Assembly: GCF_000513195.1 (NCBI RefSeq)
Contig: NZ_CBVI010000108.1
Location: 1 to 64,000, forward strand
Source: Bacteroides timonensis
GTDB lineage: Bacteria; Bacteroidota; Bacteroidia; Bacteroidales; Bacteroidaceae
DNA length: 64,000 bases
Direction: 5' to 3'
Made by a program: the position numbers and the translations under genes. The notes beneath the pieces were generated by a model. The model made no database searches, was not told where the DNA came from, and worked only from the letters and a program-made list of their open reading frames with translations. Numbering within the stretch: the first letter of the stretch is position 1; every line of letters begins with the position of its first letter. Of this stretch, positions 54,009 through 62,656 are shown piece by piece.

Positions 54009-54551
54009 TTATTTTTGCAGAAATCCTTCTGCTATTTTTTCATTTAATTCTATAACAATATCTTTATAATCAGCACGGCGACCGCATGCACGAATTTCCA
54101 GTAAAGGATACTTATCAAGAATATGTGACATCAGATCGGTCATGGAAGGTGCTGTGGGCAACTGGCTATACTCTTCATACGTATAGGTAAGAAAAGCCAC
54201 ATTAGGACCTATTCCCTTATTATCCAGCAAGTATCCCTTATTCAAAAGAGTAGGCAGACGTAACCCATCCCCCATTTTCAAATCCCCGGGCGCAGGATAG
54301 GACAAAATGCGGGTACGAGCCTCATCCATTATCACCGGTACCTGGTGTGAATAATCAGCCTTGGTTTTATAGATATAAACCACCGGAGAAGTGGAGGCCG
54401 GATTACCACCTGTCAACTGTGGAGTAATTGCTCCAGAATTCATTTCTATCTTTTGCATATCAGATATGACCATTGTTTCTTTTTTCGCAGAACGACAACC
54501 CGCCAATAGTACAAGTAAGGTTGCTATTACAATATTAATTTCCTTTTTCAT
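54009..54551 (-). CDS. Small lipoprotein of unknown function, coupled to a C10 peptidase gene
   Basis: A 180-residue lipoprotein (lipobox LLAGC, Cys at about 19). Visible segments are VVYIYKTKADYSHQVPVIMD and SYPAPGDLKMGDGLRLPTLL. No family recognised. Its start overlaps the stop of the C10 peptidase gene (ATGA at 54548-54551), so the two are translated together. Possible roles are a peptidase partner, a peptidase inhibitor or an unrelated envelope protein. Confidence 0.65.
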   Translation of the reverse strand: MKKEINIVIATLLVLLAGCRSAKKETMVISDMQKIEMNSGAITPQLTGGNPASTSPVVYIYKTKADYSHQVPVIMDEARTRILSYPAPGDLKMGDGLRLPTLLNKGYLLDNKGIGPNVAFLTYTYEEYSQLPTAPSMTDLMSHILDKYPLLEIRACGRRADYKDIVIELNEKIAEGFLQK

Positions 54552-56395
54552 TTTAAAAACTTACATTGATGAATTCCCTTGTCCGTTACAGCCTGCAAGA
54601 TATATACTCCCGTAGGATATTCCCGGCAAGAGAAAGTTATAGTTTCTTTTCCTTCAGACAATATTTGTTTCAACAGACGCCCGTTTACATCATATAGATT
54701 CAACCTGCGGGAATTCTCCGGCAAATGAACAACCACGGTTTCCTGTTGCTTATCACAGAAAGCAGTAAATCGTATTTCTTGCTTCGTCTCTATAATTGAA
54801 GTAGGATCAGCCTTAACAATAATCTCATTCGTGGTATCAGGACCACCATGAACCACTTTCCATTCGGCATCATTTGTTCCTTTGTAGACTGCAACAATAC
54901 GATCACCGGGTTGTGGAGTCAATGAGATTCTACAGGAAGGAGCAAAGGACACTGTATAATATGTCTGCATACTTGGAATATCCGAGATTCCTGATATAAA
55001 TTCCCTTATATTCAAATTCTTATCAACCATAGCCAAAGCTACTTTTCCCGAGAACGAGTCTAATCCCAAATTCCAGAGGAAGCCGCACTTCACAATAAAG
55101 GAAGAGTTTACATTAAATTGAGTTTCAGAGGTTTCCAAACCGGAATAATAAGTTCCATCCTGAGATTTCCCAGCAAGCATGGCCAATAATGTTTGATAGC
55201 TTGAATTTCCCTCCGCCGGCTTTAGCCCGAACAAAGCGTCTTGATTCGCGACAAAGCCACCGCCAGCACTACCACCTGCTCCCTGATTATTCGGATTCAA
55301 AGCTGAAATCAGGAAATAACCATTACTATAGCCACTCCACCCCCAATTTACTCTAAAATAATCCTTCGTTGTATATCCATCCAATATAAATTGATGTCCT
55401 TCATTACTAAGAGTAGCTCCACCGTAAAGCACAGGGCCTACTGCCATTATTTCATTTTCCAGCATTTGTATCCACTCTGCCTCCGAATACCATTCACGAC
55501 GAAGACACAACATGCTTTTATTGTAATTCATATACTCTGCCAATCCATGAATAGCTGTCAATGTAGCGGCACCGGTTCCACCGGCAGAAGCGATATTAAA
55601 CTGCGATTGAGCCATAACACCACAGTCGTACATCAAAGTTGCAACTTCATTTTTAGAAATCTCGGATGAATTCCGATCATATTGAAGTGGCATATCGTTC
55701 CAAGCATAAGTATGTCCCAAAGTTCTCCCCGATACATTTTGGTGAATTTTAGCTCCACTAACCAGCGCATCATAACTATAAGCTGGAAGAGTACCCGTTC
55801 CTGCATTCGGCCATTGATGATATCGCATCAATATGGATATAGCCGTTGCCACACACCCTGTAACAGTCTGGGTGCCTTCAATTTTTGGACAAAGCGTATT
55901 ATAAGGACTCTCTTGATCCCACTCCGCTGTTTTATACTGCTTTACCACATCTCCGGTTGTCATATCCGACACCCCTCTCCACGCCTCAGATACAACATCA
56001 GAAGTATTCAGTCCCGTCTCTCTTACCTCATTGATCTGTTCTTTCAGCCCATTCATCCAACTTTTCAGATTAGAAGGCATCCCATCTACCACAAAGCTGT
56101 TTGTGAAAGAATAACCTAGTACAGGCATAACCACATCATCTCCGGCAATAATAACAAAACCTTTTCGATCGGTACTATTAAAGACATAGAAAGCCGGAAG
56201 ATTCCCTACACTACGGGTATTCGCATCTTCTCCATCCCAAACTAATTGCAACTGTGGTGACGCGGCAGTACTACGGGTTTGAACATTCGTTTTAAAGAAA
56301 TCGGTAGCTAAAGCATGAGCTTGCTCTGCTGTGACATTATCAGCAAGAAGCCGATTTGCAAGAAGAATAAATAGAAAGAGTAGTGTACACCTCAT
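54548..56395 (-). CDS. Secreted C10-family cysteine peptidase (streptopain-like)
   Basis: A 615-residue protein from the ATG at 56395; a longer frame to 56440 adds residues before the signal peptide (MRCTLLFLFILLANRLLA). The N-terminal prodomain (about 20-150) keeps the enzyme inactive. The mature domain has catalytic Cys181 in TVTGCVATA, His334 in EGHQFILDGY and the VNWGWSGYSNGYF motif. Beta-sandwich modules follow, and the C-terminus (LYDVNGRLLKQ, YPTGVYILQAV, CKFLK) resembles type IX secretion sorting domains. It has its own promoter at 56472-56501 and is coupled to a small lipoprotein gene. Target proteins are unknown. Confidence 0.88.
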   Translation of the reverse strand: MRCTLLFLFILLANRLLADNVTAEQAHALATDFFKTNVQTRSTAASPQLQLVWDGEDANTRSVGNLPAFYVFNSTDRKGFVIIAGDDVVMPVLGYSFTNSFVVDGMPSNLKSWMNGLKEQINEVRETGLNTSDVVSEAWRGVSDMTTGDVVKQYKTAEWDQESPYNTLCPKIEGTQTVTGCVATAISILMRYHQWPNAGTGTLPAYSYDALVSGAKIHQNVSGRTLGHTYAWNDMPLQYDRNSSEISKNEVATLMYDCGVMAQSQFNIASAGGTGAATLTAIHGLAEYMNYNKSMLCLRREWYSEAEWIQMLENEIMAVGPVLYGGATLSNEGHQFILDGYTTKDYFRVNWGWSGYSNGYFLISALNPNNQGAGGSAGGGFVANQDALFGLKPAEGNSSYQTLLAMLAGKSQDGTYYSGLETSETQFNVNSSFIVKCGFLWNLGLDSFSGKVALAMVDKNLNIREFISGISDIPSMQTYYTVSFAPSCRISLTPQPGDRIVAVYKGTNDAEWKVVHGGPDTTNEIIVKADPTSIIETKQEIRFTAFCDKQQETVVVHLPENSRRLNLYDVNGRLLKQILSEGKETITFSCREYPTGVYILQAVTDKGIHQCKFLK

Positions 56396-56471
56396 ATAGT
56401 TAGGGGTTAGTTGTTTTAGTAGCACCTCAACGAATGACACAAATCACTATCTTGTTGTTCATTAGAAAAGA

Positions 56472-56501
56472 CAAAATTACTGAAATATATGGTTCGGCAA
56501 A
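56472..56501 (-). promoter_or_regulatory. Promoter of the 615-residue C10 peptidase gene
   Basis: -33 TTTG (56498-56501) and -7 TAATTTTG (56472-56479) with 18 bp between, on the minus strand. Confidence 0.72.
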
Positions 56502-56523
56502 TGATTTTAAATACTTTTTTAAA

Positions 56524-56559
56524 AACAAGGCCATCCTAAGTTAATAGAATAGCCTCGTT
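56524..56559 (-). terminator. Terminator of the 844-residue C10 peptidase gene
   Basis: A 15-bp stem with G-U pairs (56524-56538 with 56545-56559) followed by TTTTT on the minus strand, 22 bp after the stop codon. Confidence 0.8.
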
Positions 56560-56581
56560 CCACATATTATAAATATATAAT

Positions 56582-59116
56582 CTAACGTTTCATAAATTTG
56601 CTCCGGTATATCTTACCATCAGTTGATTGCAACACTACAATATAGCAGCCTGCATCCAACCCTCCTACCGGAATAGAATACTCTTTCTTATCCCCGGACT
56701 CTTTTTGCTGTATTATTTGCTGTCCGGACAAGTTATAGACAGAAATCACTCGGGCGGCATGAGAAGTACGGATATTAAGAATATCTTCTACTGGTTGCTG
56801 ATAGATAACTAATCCGCCCTTATCGGCTATTTCATCCTCAATACCGGTGGCCGGTCCTACAGAAAAATAGAGAGTGCTAATTGTCACAAGGTCTCCATCA
56901 GTACCTGATTTATACAAACGAACAGCATGCCTTCCTTCACCCAGACTCAGAGGAATTTCCATTACAAGGTTTTCCGTTTGGTCTGCCTCCACAAATACAT
57001 TTTGATAGTGTACACTGTATGGATAACCTTGGGCATTCTCATAAACAGCTGCTGCCAATGTTCCAGTATATACATTTCCATCACCAGACAATGACAGATC
57101 AGCCAGAAAATTCAGACTCTCACCTACTTGAAGTTGTACCTTCTCCAGACGTGGTTGGCTGACCTTTAAATCGGCAGTTCCATACGCCTCCTTTATGGTG
57201 ACCGGAGTTAATTCACCGATGCCATACGTACCTCCTCCCCAATCTATACAGGGGCAAATATAATACTCTCCAGCAGGAATATTGGTAGTCACAGAGTTCT
57301 TAGTAACAGTCAAGTTTCCGGATACAGCCAGTTCTCTATTAATCGTGCCCGGTTTCATTTCGACCTGTACGTTTCCGACTATCGCTACAAAGTCCGCGTT
57401 TTTATCAAAAAGTGCAACACCCACTAAACCATAATACTCGTCCGATGTGCTTTTGTTAGAAACCAACATTTTGTAATCTCCTTTGAGACCACTATATAAG
57501 CTATGGGCTAATTTCACACTAACTTCTATGTCTTCTTCAAGACTTAGATTACCACTGAACGGAGTCAAAGTACATTTATTACCGCTTACAACAAGAATGA
57601 GTTGTGCTTCAGAACCCACGTAACTACGCACACGACTCCATGTTGCTTCGCGCTCATCTTTGGTAGCTACATATACGGAATAAGTTCCATCAGCAAAATC
57701 ATTAGGTATTTTCAGATTAGAAAAAGAAAGAGCACTATATCCTTCATACGTATCTATCATCGCATCCAAAGCCATCTGCCCTAATATTGACTGTTGACCA
57801 TCTTTTTCCGCTATCACTGCCAACTTACTATTCTTACATGCCACACTCCTATTAACTATCTCAGTAATCGTCAGTTTAAACACGTCTCCCTTAGTGACTT
57901 CCTCTTTATTTGCTTCCAACTTCGTCATAACAAAATGAGAAGTAAAGCTTGAAGAAGTAGTAGGCGGTTGTATCCCCAGATACATTCCCTGGCCTCTCGT
58001 AAAGCCACCTCCAAGATTGCTTCCACCACCAATGCCGGGAGATTCCGGATTTAAGGAAGCAACTTCAAAGTAACCATTATTCATTCCGCTCCATCCCCAA
58101 TTGACATGAACCATATCCTCTTCATTATACCCATCAAAAACAAACGCATGACCTCCATCATCCGAAGATCCGAAATAGTAAATAGGACGCTTCTCGTTAA
58201 TTTCTGATTTAATCAGATTCATCCATTCGGCAGAAGCAAAATATTGACGATATACCAAGCCCAAATTACCATCATATCCAAAGTAGTCAATTAAGGCCTG
58301 ACCTACCTGATGTGAATAGGCTCCCGAAGCAGATGGTGAATATTCCATATCAACAGCAATACCACAGGCAGACATTAGCTGTGCAACGGCATTAGCCTGT
58401 GTCGTAGTATAATTACCTTCATATTGCGGCAACATGTTATCCCAGTCAAAAGTAGTATTTCCATAATCAAAAGAACATTCAATTCCACTGGAAGTCTTAT
58501 AAGAATGGGTACCTTTTCCTTTTACAGGATATTCATGATATTTCAGAATCATAGCCATTGCCGTAGCTACACATCCCGTCACACAACGTTCTCCTTTATA
58601 AAGAGGACAGGTATTATTGTACGGCTCACTTTGATCCCAGCATACATTTTCCAGCAAAGGAGATACAGATGCCGGAAGACTTGTTTTAGTAAGCAGTTTA
58701 GGTTCAGCAACCGCTTTTTCGGCGTTACCCAGTTGAGCATAAGCGGCATTATATAGTTCCAGCCACCCAAGTATGTTTACCGGTAAGTTCTCAGTTATGA
58801 AACTTCCATTATCCGAATAGCCCAGTATAGGCTTCATACGATCATCCCCGGATACTATAACATAAGCAGACTGCGCATAGTTATAGATATAAAAAGCTGT
58901 TCCTTCCACACTACGGGTAGATGCAGATTTTAGCAAATCATTAGAGACTGCCACCAATTGAACTTCACCGCTATTACGGGTTACAGCCCCGGATGACTGC
59001 ATAAAGAAAGTTCGTGCAATAGAAAGAGCTTCTTCCGGAGAGCGTTGGGCCGTCCATGCCGATAAGCTGCATAAAAGAACCAAAGACAGGAGTAGTAATT
59101 TCTTCATAGGCATCAT
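56582..59116 (-). CDS. Secreted C10-family cysteine peptidase, long form
   Basis: An 844-residue protein; the start may be at 59116 (MMPMKK) or 59107 (MKKLLLL). After the signal peptide comes a Spi-like prodomain (about 25-155), then the peptidase domain with Cys182 in CVTGCVATAMAM, His323 in GGHAFVFDGY and VNWGWSGMNNGYF. About 390 residues of beta-rich modules follow. The C-terminus (VYNLSGQQIIQQ, GLDAGCYIVVLQ, SKFMKR) looks like a type IX sorting domain. Its first 170 residues are very close to the truncated C10 gene at 59575-60108, so the two arose by duplication. It has its own promoter and terminator. Confidence 0.88.
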   Translation of the reverse strand: MMPMKKLLLLSLVLLCSLSAWTAQRSPEEALSIARTFFMQSSGAVTRNSGEVQLVAVSNDLLKSASTRSVEGTAFYIYNYAQSAYVIVSGDDRMKPILGYSDNGSFITENLPVNILGWLELYNAAYAQLGNAEKAVAEPKLLTKTSLPASVSPLLENVCWDQSEPYNNTCPLYKGERCVTGCVATAMAMILKYHEYPVKGKGTHSYKTSSGIECSFDYGNTTFDWDNMLPQYEGNYTTTQANAVAQLMSACGIAVDMEYSPSASGAYSHQVGQALIDYFGYDGNLGLVYRQYFASAEWMNLIKSEINEKRPIYYFGSSDDGGHAFVFDGYNEEDMVHVNWGWSGMNNGYFEVASLNPESPGIGGGSNLGGGFTRGQGMYLGIQPPTTSSSFTSHFVMTKLEANKEEVTKGDVFKLTITEIVNRSVACKNSKLAVIAEKDGQQSILGQMALDAMIDTYEGYSALSFSNLKIPNDFADGTYSVYVATKDEREATWSRVRSYVGSEAQLILVVSGNKCTLTPFSGNLSLEEDIEVSVKLAHSLYSGLKGDYKMLVSNKSTSDEYYGLVGVALFDKNADFVAIVGNVQVEMKPGTINRELAVSGNLTVTKNSVTTNIPAGEYYICPCIDWGGGTYGIGELTPVTIKEAYGTADLKVSQPRLEKVQLQVGESLNFLADLSLSGDGNVYTGTLAAAVYENAQGYPYSVHYQNVFVEADQTENLVMEIPLSLGEGRHAVRLYKSGTDGDLVTISTLYFSVGPATGIEDEIADKGGLVIYQQPVEDILNIRTSHAARVISVYNLSGQQIIQQKESGDKKEYSIPVGGLDAGCYIVVLQSTDGKIYRSKFMKR

Positions 59117-59155
59117 TTATTAGAATAATTAAATAATTATTAAGTAACGAAACCG

Positions 59156-59185
59156 CAAAGTTACAGAAATCTGACACTTCACAAA
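59156..59185 (-). promoter_or_regulatory. Promoter of the 844-residue C10 peptidase gene
   Basis: -33 TTTG (59182-59185) and -7 TAACTTTG (59156-59163) with 18 bp between, on the minus strand; leader of about 40 nt. Confidence 0.75.
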
Positions 59186-59222
59186 TATTTCCCGCTACTT
59201 TTTTGCAAATTGATAAAAAACA

Positions 59223-59252
59223 GGGGTGTATCCGTAAATCCGAATACACCCC
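59223..59252 (-). terminator. Terminator after the SusD fragment
   Basis: Stem GGGGTGTAT/ATACACCCC (59223-59231 with 59244-59252) followed on the minus strand by TGTTTTTT. It lies 30 bp after the stop of the SusD fragment and probably once ended a susCD transcript. Confidence 0.85.
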
Positions 59253-59282
59253 ATTCTCTTTTCCTATTTGATAATGTGCTTA

Positions 59283-59600
59283 TTAGTTCACCGGAGTCGG
59301 AGCCATTGCAGCCGGATTATTGTCAGCCTCTGTAATAGCACTGTTCACAGATGTTTCAGCCTCAGGAATACGGTAAATCATGATAGGAGCCTCAGCAGCA
59401 ATTTCAGCAAATGTACTGTTGATAGGATAGTTAGCCCCCTGGCGGATAATAGGTTTCTTTAAACGCAAGATGTCGAATAATGCAAAGCCTTCACCCCAAA
59501 GCTCAACACGGCGCTGGAACCAAACTTCATCGATAAATGCGTCCAAAGAACCGGCAGTACAGGTATAAGACGGATCACGATATTGCCTTACGAACCTGCA
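59283..59600 (-). pseudogene. SusD/RagB C-terminal fragment, fused out of frame to a C10 prodomain gene
   Basis: About 105 codons read VRQYRDPSYTC, AFIDEVWFQRRVELWGEGFA, LFDILRLKKPIIR and MIYRIPEAETSVN. They match the C-terminal part of the intact SusD encoded at 61109 (QRRLELWGEGFSLFDHLRLNKG). There is no start codon or signal peptide: the 5' part is gone and the frame joins C10 sequence at about 59590-59605. The normal SusD stop and terminator remain. This is a deletion remnant, not a gene product. Confidence 0.85.
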
Positions 59601-60108
59601 CCAACGGGCAAGCATTGTTATAAGGCGCATCCTGATTCCAATTAATATTGCCTAACAAAGGAGATACTGTTTCCGAGAAAGCAGCACGTGTCAACAACAT
59701 AGGCTCTTTTATGACTTGCTTGCCATCAGCTAAAGCCGCATACACGGCATCATAGCCTTCCAGCCATCCCAGTATATTAAGAGGTAGATTATCTGTCACA
59801 AAAGCTCCACTATCAGAGTAGCCCAATACGGGTTTCATGCGGTCATCGCCTGATACAATCACATAGGCAGACAGCCCATGATTATAAACATAGAAAGAAG
59901 ATACGGCAGAAAGACCACGGGTGGTAGAAGCCGACTTCAATAAATCCCCGGATACAGCGACCAATCGGACATCATCGGCCGAACGCGTAGCGGGATATTG
60001 TGCAAAGAAAGACTTTGCAATCGTAAGAGCCCCTTCAGGAGAGCGTTGCGCAGCCCATGTAGAAACAGTGTATAACAACACTAGGGATAAAAGTAGTACT
60101 TTTCTCAT
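59575..60108 (-). pseudogene. Truncated C10 peptidase gene: signal peptide and prodomain only
   Basis: 177 codons. Residues 1-171 align along their length with the start of the 844-residue C10 peptidase (signal peptide, QRSPEGALTIAKSFF, VRLVAVSGDLLKSAS, YVIVSGDDRMKPVLGYSDSG, NQDAPYNNACPL). The similarity stops about ten residues before the catalytic Cys. Six or so out-of-frame codons (QVRKAIS) and a stop follow, from the SusD fragment. No proteolysis is possible. The gene keeps a promoter, so it could still make a secreted prodomain; isolated C10 prodomain-like proteins are known as inhibitors, but inhibition here is inference. Confidence 0.85.
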
Positions 60109-60138
60109 AAGTAATGTTCTTTATAAATATCTAATCGT

Positions 60139-60169
60139 CAAAATTAGTAAAAAAAAACGTGTAGCCAAC
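60139..60169 (-). promoter_or_regulatory. Promoter of the truncated C10 gene
   Basis: -7 TAATTTTG (60139-60146) and a 3-of-4 match to -33 (GTTG, 60166-60169) with 19 bp between, on the minus strand. The -33 part overlaps the terminator stem at 60158-60194. Confidence 0.55.
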
Positions 60170-60194
60170 ATTTTTGTGAATAGTTAGCCACACG
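60158..60194 (-). terminator. Terminator of the SusC/SusD/lipoprotein operon
   Basis: A 12-bp stem with one G-U type mismatch (60158-60169 with 60183-60194) followed by nine T on the minus strand. It lies about 90 bp after the lipoprotein stop; that 90-bp stretch shows nothing else. Confidence 0.88.
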
Positions 60195-60286
60195 CTTTCT
60201 TTATTATCATAGACTTTATAAAAAAGGCAATCTCTATTTCATTTTAAGACGGCCTCTCTCTCGCTCTTGATATTATATTAAAAAGG

Positions 60287-61090
60287 TTATTGAATAACAA
60301 GGTCAAAATAAGCCCAATGGAATAACCCGCTGTTGCCGCCAGCAATGATTATAGCACCCAAAGCATTAAATTTGATAGAGTTCCCTTCAATGGTTCCAAC
60401 AATAACACCCGCTACCGGATTAGCCTCTGCATCCAATCCTACATAACGATAATTACCGTAATTCTTTTCTGCAATAATCTGCCCGTCAGGAATGGTCACT
60501 GTCCCCTTTGCTTTGTCAAAGACTAATTTCACCGCACCCAAGGCAAGGTTTACACCGGCTTCTGAACCAAGTCCATTGATATAGGCAACAGCTTCATCTT
60601 CGGCATCAAGCGAAATTGTTACCGGCACAGAATTGTCCGCTTCGGCATACAAACTATAGCCGGACAATGTTTTACTACCGGCAAATGCTCCCAACGGGTG
60701 TTCTTCCGTCTTAAACTGTTTCACATCAGAGGTTATCATCTGATTGGCTGTCAGCGCATAGGCGCATGCATAGTAGGTAGTTCCCGGAGTGAGACCTTGC
60801 TTAATAGTACTTTCAAGAGCATTTATATCCTCCACTATTGCAATTATAGAATTCGCAACAGACGGCTGTGCTACCGTACTTATCAACACGCCATATTCTC
60901 TGACTGCAGGATTTCCTTTATCAGTCAGTGCAATACTGAATGTAGCATCATATTTTTCCACAACAACGCTCAAGGAAATTGTTGCCGCTGTTTCGTCAGG
61001 TACTCTTGTGTCACTGAGCTTATCGTCATTTTCGCATGCAGTAGTGAGCAACAGGCATGCAAAAAATGATATTAGAGTATATTTTTTCAT
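60287..61090 (-). CDS. SusE/F-like surface lipoprotein of unknown ligand
   Basis: A 267-residue lipoprotein (lipobox LLTTAC, Cys19). Residues about 30-130 look like a fibronectin-III/bacterial Ig fold (YGVLISTVAQPS, GLTPGTTYYACAYALTANQ, then VKQFKTEE), and residues 135-267 form a second beta-rich domain. It is third in a SusC/SusD operon (18 bp after susD), the usual place for SusE/F-type glycan- or protein-binding lipoproteins. The ligand is unknown. A strong terminator follows. Confidence 0.75.
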   Translation of the reverse strand: MKKYTLISFFACLLLTTACENDDKLSDTRVPDETAATISLSVVVEKYDATFSIALTDKGNPAVREYGVLISTVAQPSVANSIIAIVEDINALESTIKQGLTPGTTYYACAYALTANQMITSDVKQFKTEEHPLGAFAGSKTLSGYSLYAEADNSVPVTISLDAEDEAVAYINGLGSEAGVNLALGAVKLVFDKAKGTVTIPDGQIIAEKNYGNYRYVGLDAEANPVAGVIVGTIEGNSIKFNALGAIIIAGGNSGLFHWAYFDLVIQ

Positions 61091-61108
61091 ATTCTTTATA
61101 CTTTAGAA

Positions 61109-62638
61109 TTATTTGAATTTACTTTCTTCCGGAGCTGGATTTTGTTCATCAGCACTGATCGCATCGCTATTTTGCAATTCTCTCAGAGGTATTTGGAAGT
61201 GGAAATACCAGCTACCCGCATCTATGGTATAGCGAGCACTCTTCAAGTGATTGGAACCTTCATAATTACGGTCGATGCCCTTGTTCAAACGCAAATGATC
61301 GAACAAAGAGAAACCTTCACCCCATAACTCCAAACGTCGTTGCTGATATACATCATCAGCTGTTACACTTTGCTGATTCCAATCGGGATCTCTTTGCGAC
61401 ATCAGTTCTTTCAAGACAGTTGCAGCTTCTGTTTTTTTATTCTGGTGTGCCAAGGCTTCTGCCTCATTCAGAATCATTTCAGAGGCACGCATATACACAT
61501 AATCAGCTTCCCAGTTGGCAACTTTCTTGAATTTAATGTTAGTATATTCAGGGAACTTCTGTTCTTGTGCCGTATAGACAACCCCTGTACTTGAATGCTT
61601 AAACAAGCGCTTTCTAACATCTTTAGCACTCATGGAGTCGTAGAGACGAGCGTCAATCTTACGATATTGACCTACTGAACCACCATAACCGGCATCATAA
61701 GAACACATGAAAGAAAAGAAAGAAGCAAAAGCCGTAGAGGTTTCAGAAGTAATGTCCGCTCCCCAAATCCATTCCTTGGCAGCAATATTATTAAATGCTT
61801 CATCTGCCAGTAATTCTGCCGGAGTATAGACACTGTAGCCTTGGCGGGCTTTACGAGCATAAGTAATAGCATCATCCCAATTGTTTGTAACCATACAAAC
61901 GCGCGAATAAAGACCTGCGGCTACTTGCTCGTCAATCATCGTTTTGTTGGGACGTTTCCATCCGGCCAATGCTTCCATACCAGCCTTGAAGTCTTTCTCT
62001 ACCTGAGCGTAAACCTGTCTCAACGGCGCACGACCGGCAACAGCCGATTCTGTTTCATCCGGGGTCAGTACGATAGGTACGCCCGGAGCATCTTCGTTGC
62101 CTATGTAGGTTTGTTGGTACATTTGAGCCAAATAGGCATGAGCAAACCCGCGATATACCAATGCCTCGCCACGATAGGCTTTCAAATCGGCATCTACTAC
62201 ATCCGGAGCAATCTTCACAATAATATCGTTTGCCTTACCTATGATAGAATAGAAGAAGTTCCAATAAAAATAAGGACGCTTATACTGTTCGGACCAGTAG
62301 TCAAGCTGATAGTCAAATGTAAACCAACCGCTACCGCTCACCTCAAAAGCCAAATCGTCATTCATCACATCGCCCAAGTGATAAACCCCCATCAAGCCGA
62401 AGTCTTCATGCACCGTGCTTGAACTACCCTGCGTGTTATACTGAAAAGTATAATTGTTAAGTCCCAGCATCAAAGGTTCTACCACTTTAATAAGAGCCTC
62501 CGGACTTGAGGAGCCAATCGCATCAATCTCGTCTTTTGTAGCAACTCCAGCATTCTCGATGTCAAAAAAGCCATCGCCACAACCTGCCAACGCCACACCG
62601 GCAAAAGCAGAAAGCAATAATATCTTGTTAATCTTCAT
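61109..62638 (-). CDS. SusD/RagB family surface lipoprotein
   Basis: A 509-residue lipoprotein (lipobox ALAGC, Cys20) that pairs with the SusC transporter next to it. It shows TPR-like helices (YRGEALVYRGFAHAYLAQMYQ, GVPIVLTPDETES) and the C-terminal QRRLELWGEGFSLFDHLRLNKG, FHFQIPLRELQNS motifs of the family. The stop of susC and its start are 18 bp apart. The nearby C10 peptidase genes suggest a peptide or glycoprotein ligand, but this is only context. Confidence 0.93.
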   Translation of the reverse strand: MKINKILLLSAFAGVALAGCGDGFFDIENAGVATKDEIDAIGSSSPEALIKVVEPLMLGLNNYTFQYNTQGSSSTVHEDFGLMGVYHLGDVMNDDLAFEVSGSGWFTFDYQLDYWSEQYKRPYFYWNFFYSIIGKANDIIVKIAPDVVDADLKAYRGEALVYRGFAHAYLAQMYQQTYIGNEDAPGVPIVLTPDETESAVAGRAPLRQVYAQVEKDFKAGMEALAGWKRPNKTMIDEQVAAGLYSRVCMVTNNWDDAITYARKARQGYSVYTPAELLADEAFNNIAAKEWIWGADITSETSTAFASFFSFMCSYDAGYGGSVGQYRKIDARLYDSMSAKDVRKRLFKHSSTGVVYTAQEQKFPEYTNIKFKKVANWEADYVYMRASEMILNEAEALAHQNKKTEAATVLKELMSQRDPDWNQQSVTADDVYQQRRLELWGEGFSLFDHLRLNKGIDRNYEGSNHLKSARYTIDAGSWYFHFQIPLRELQNSDAISADEQNPAPEESKFK

Positions 62639-62656
62639 TTTTCTTCTAATTAATCG

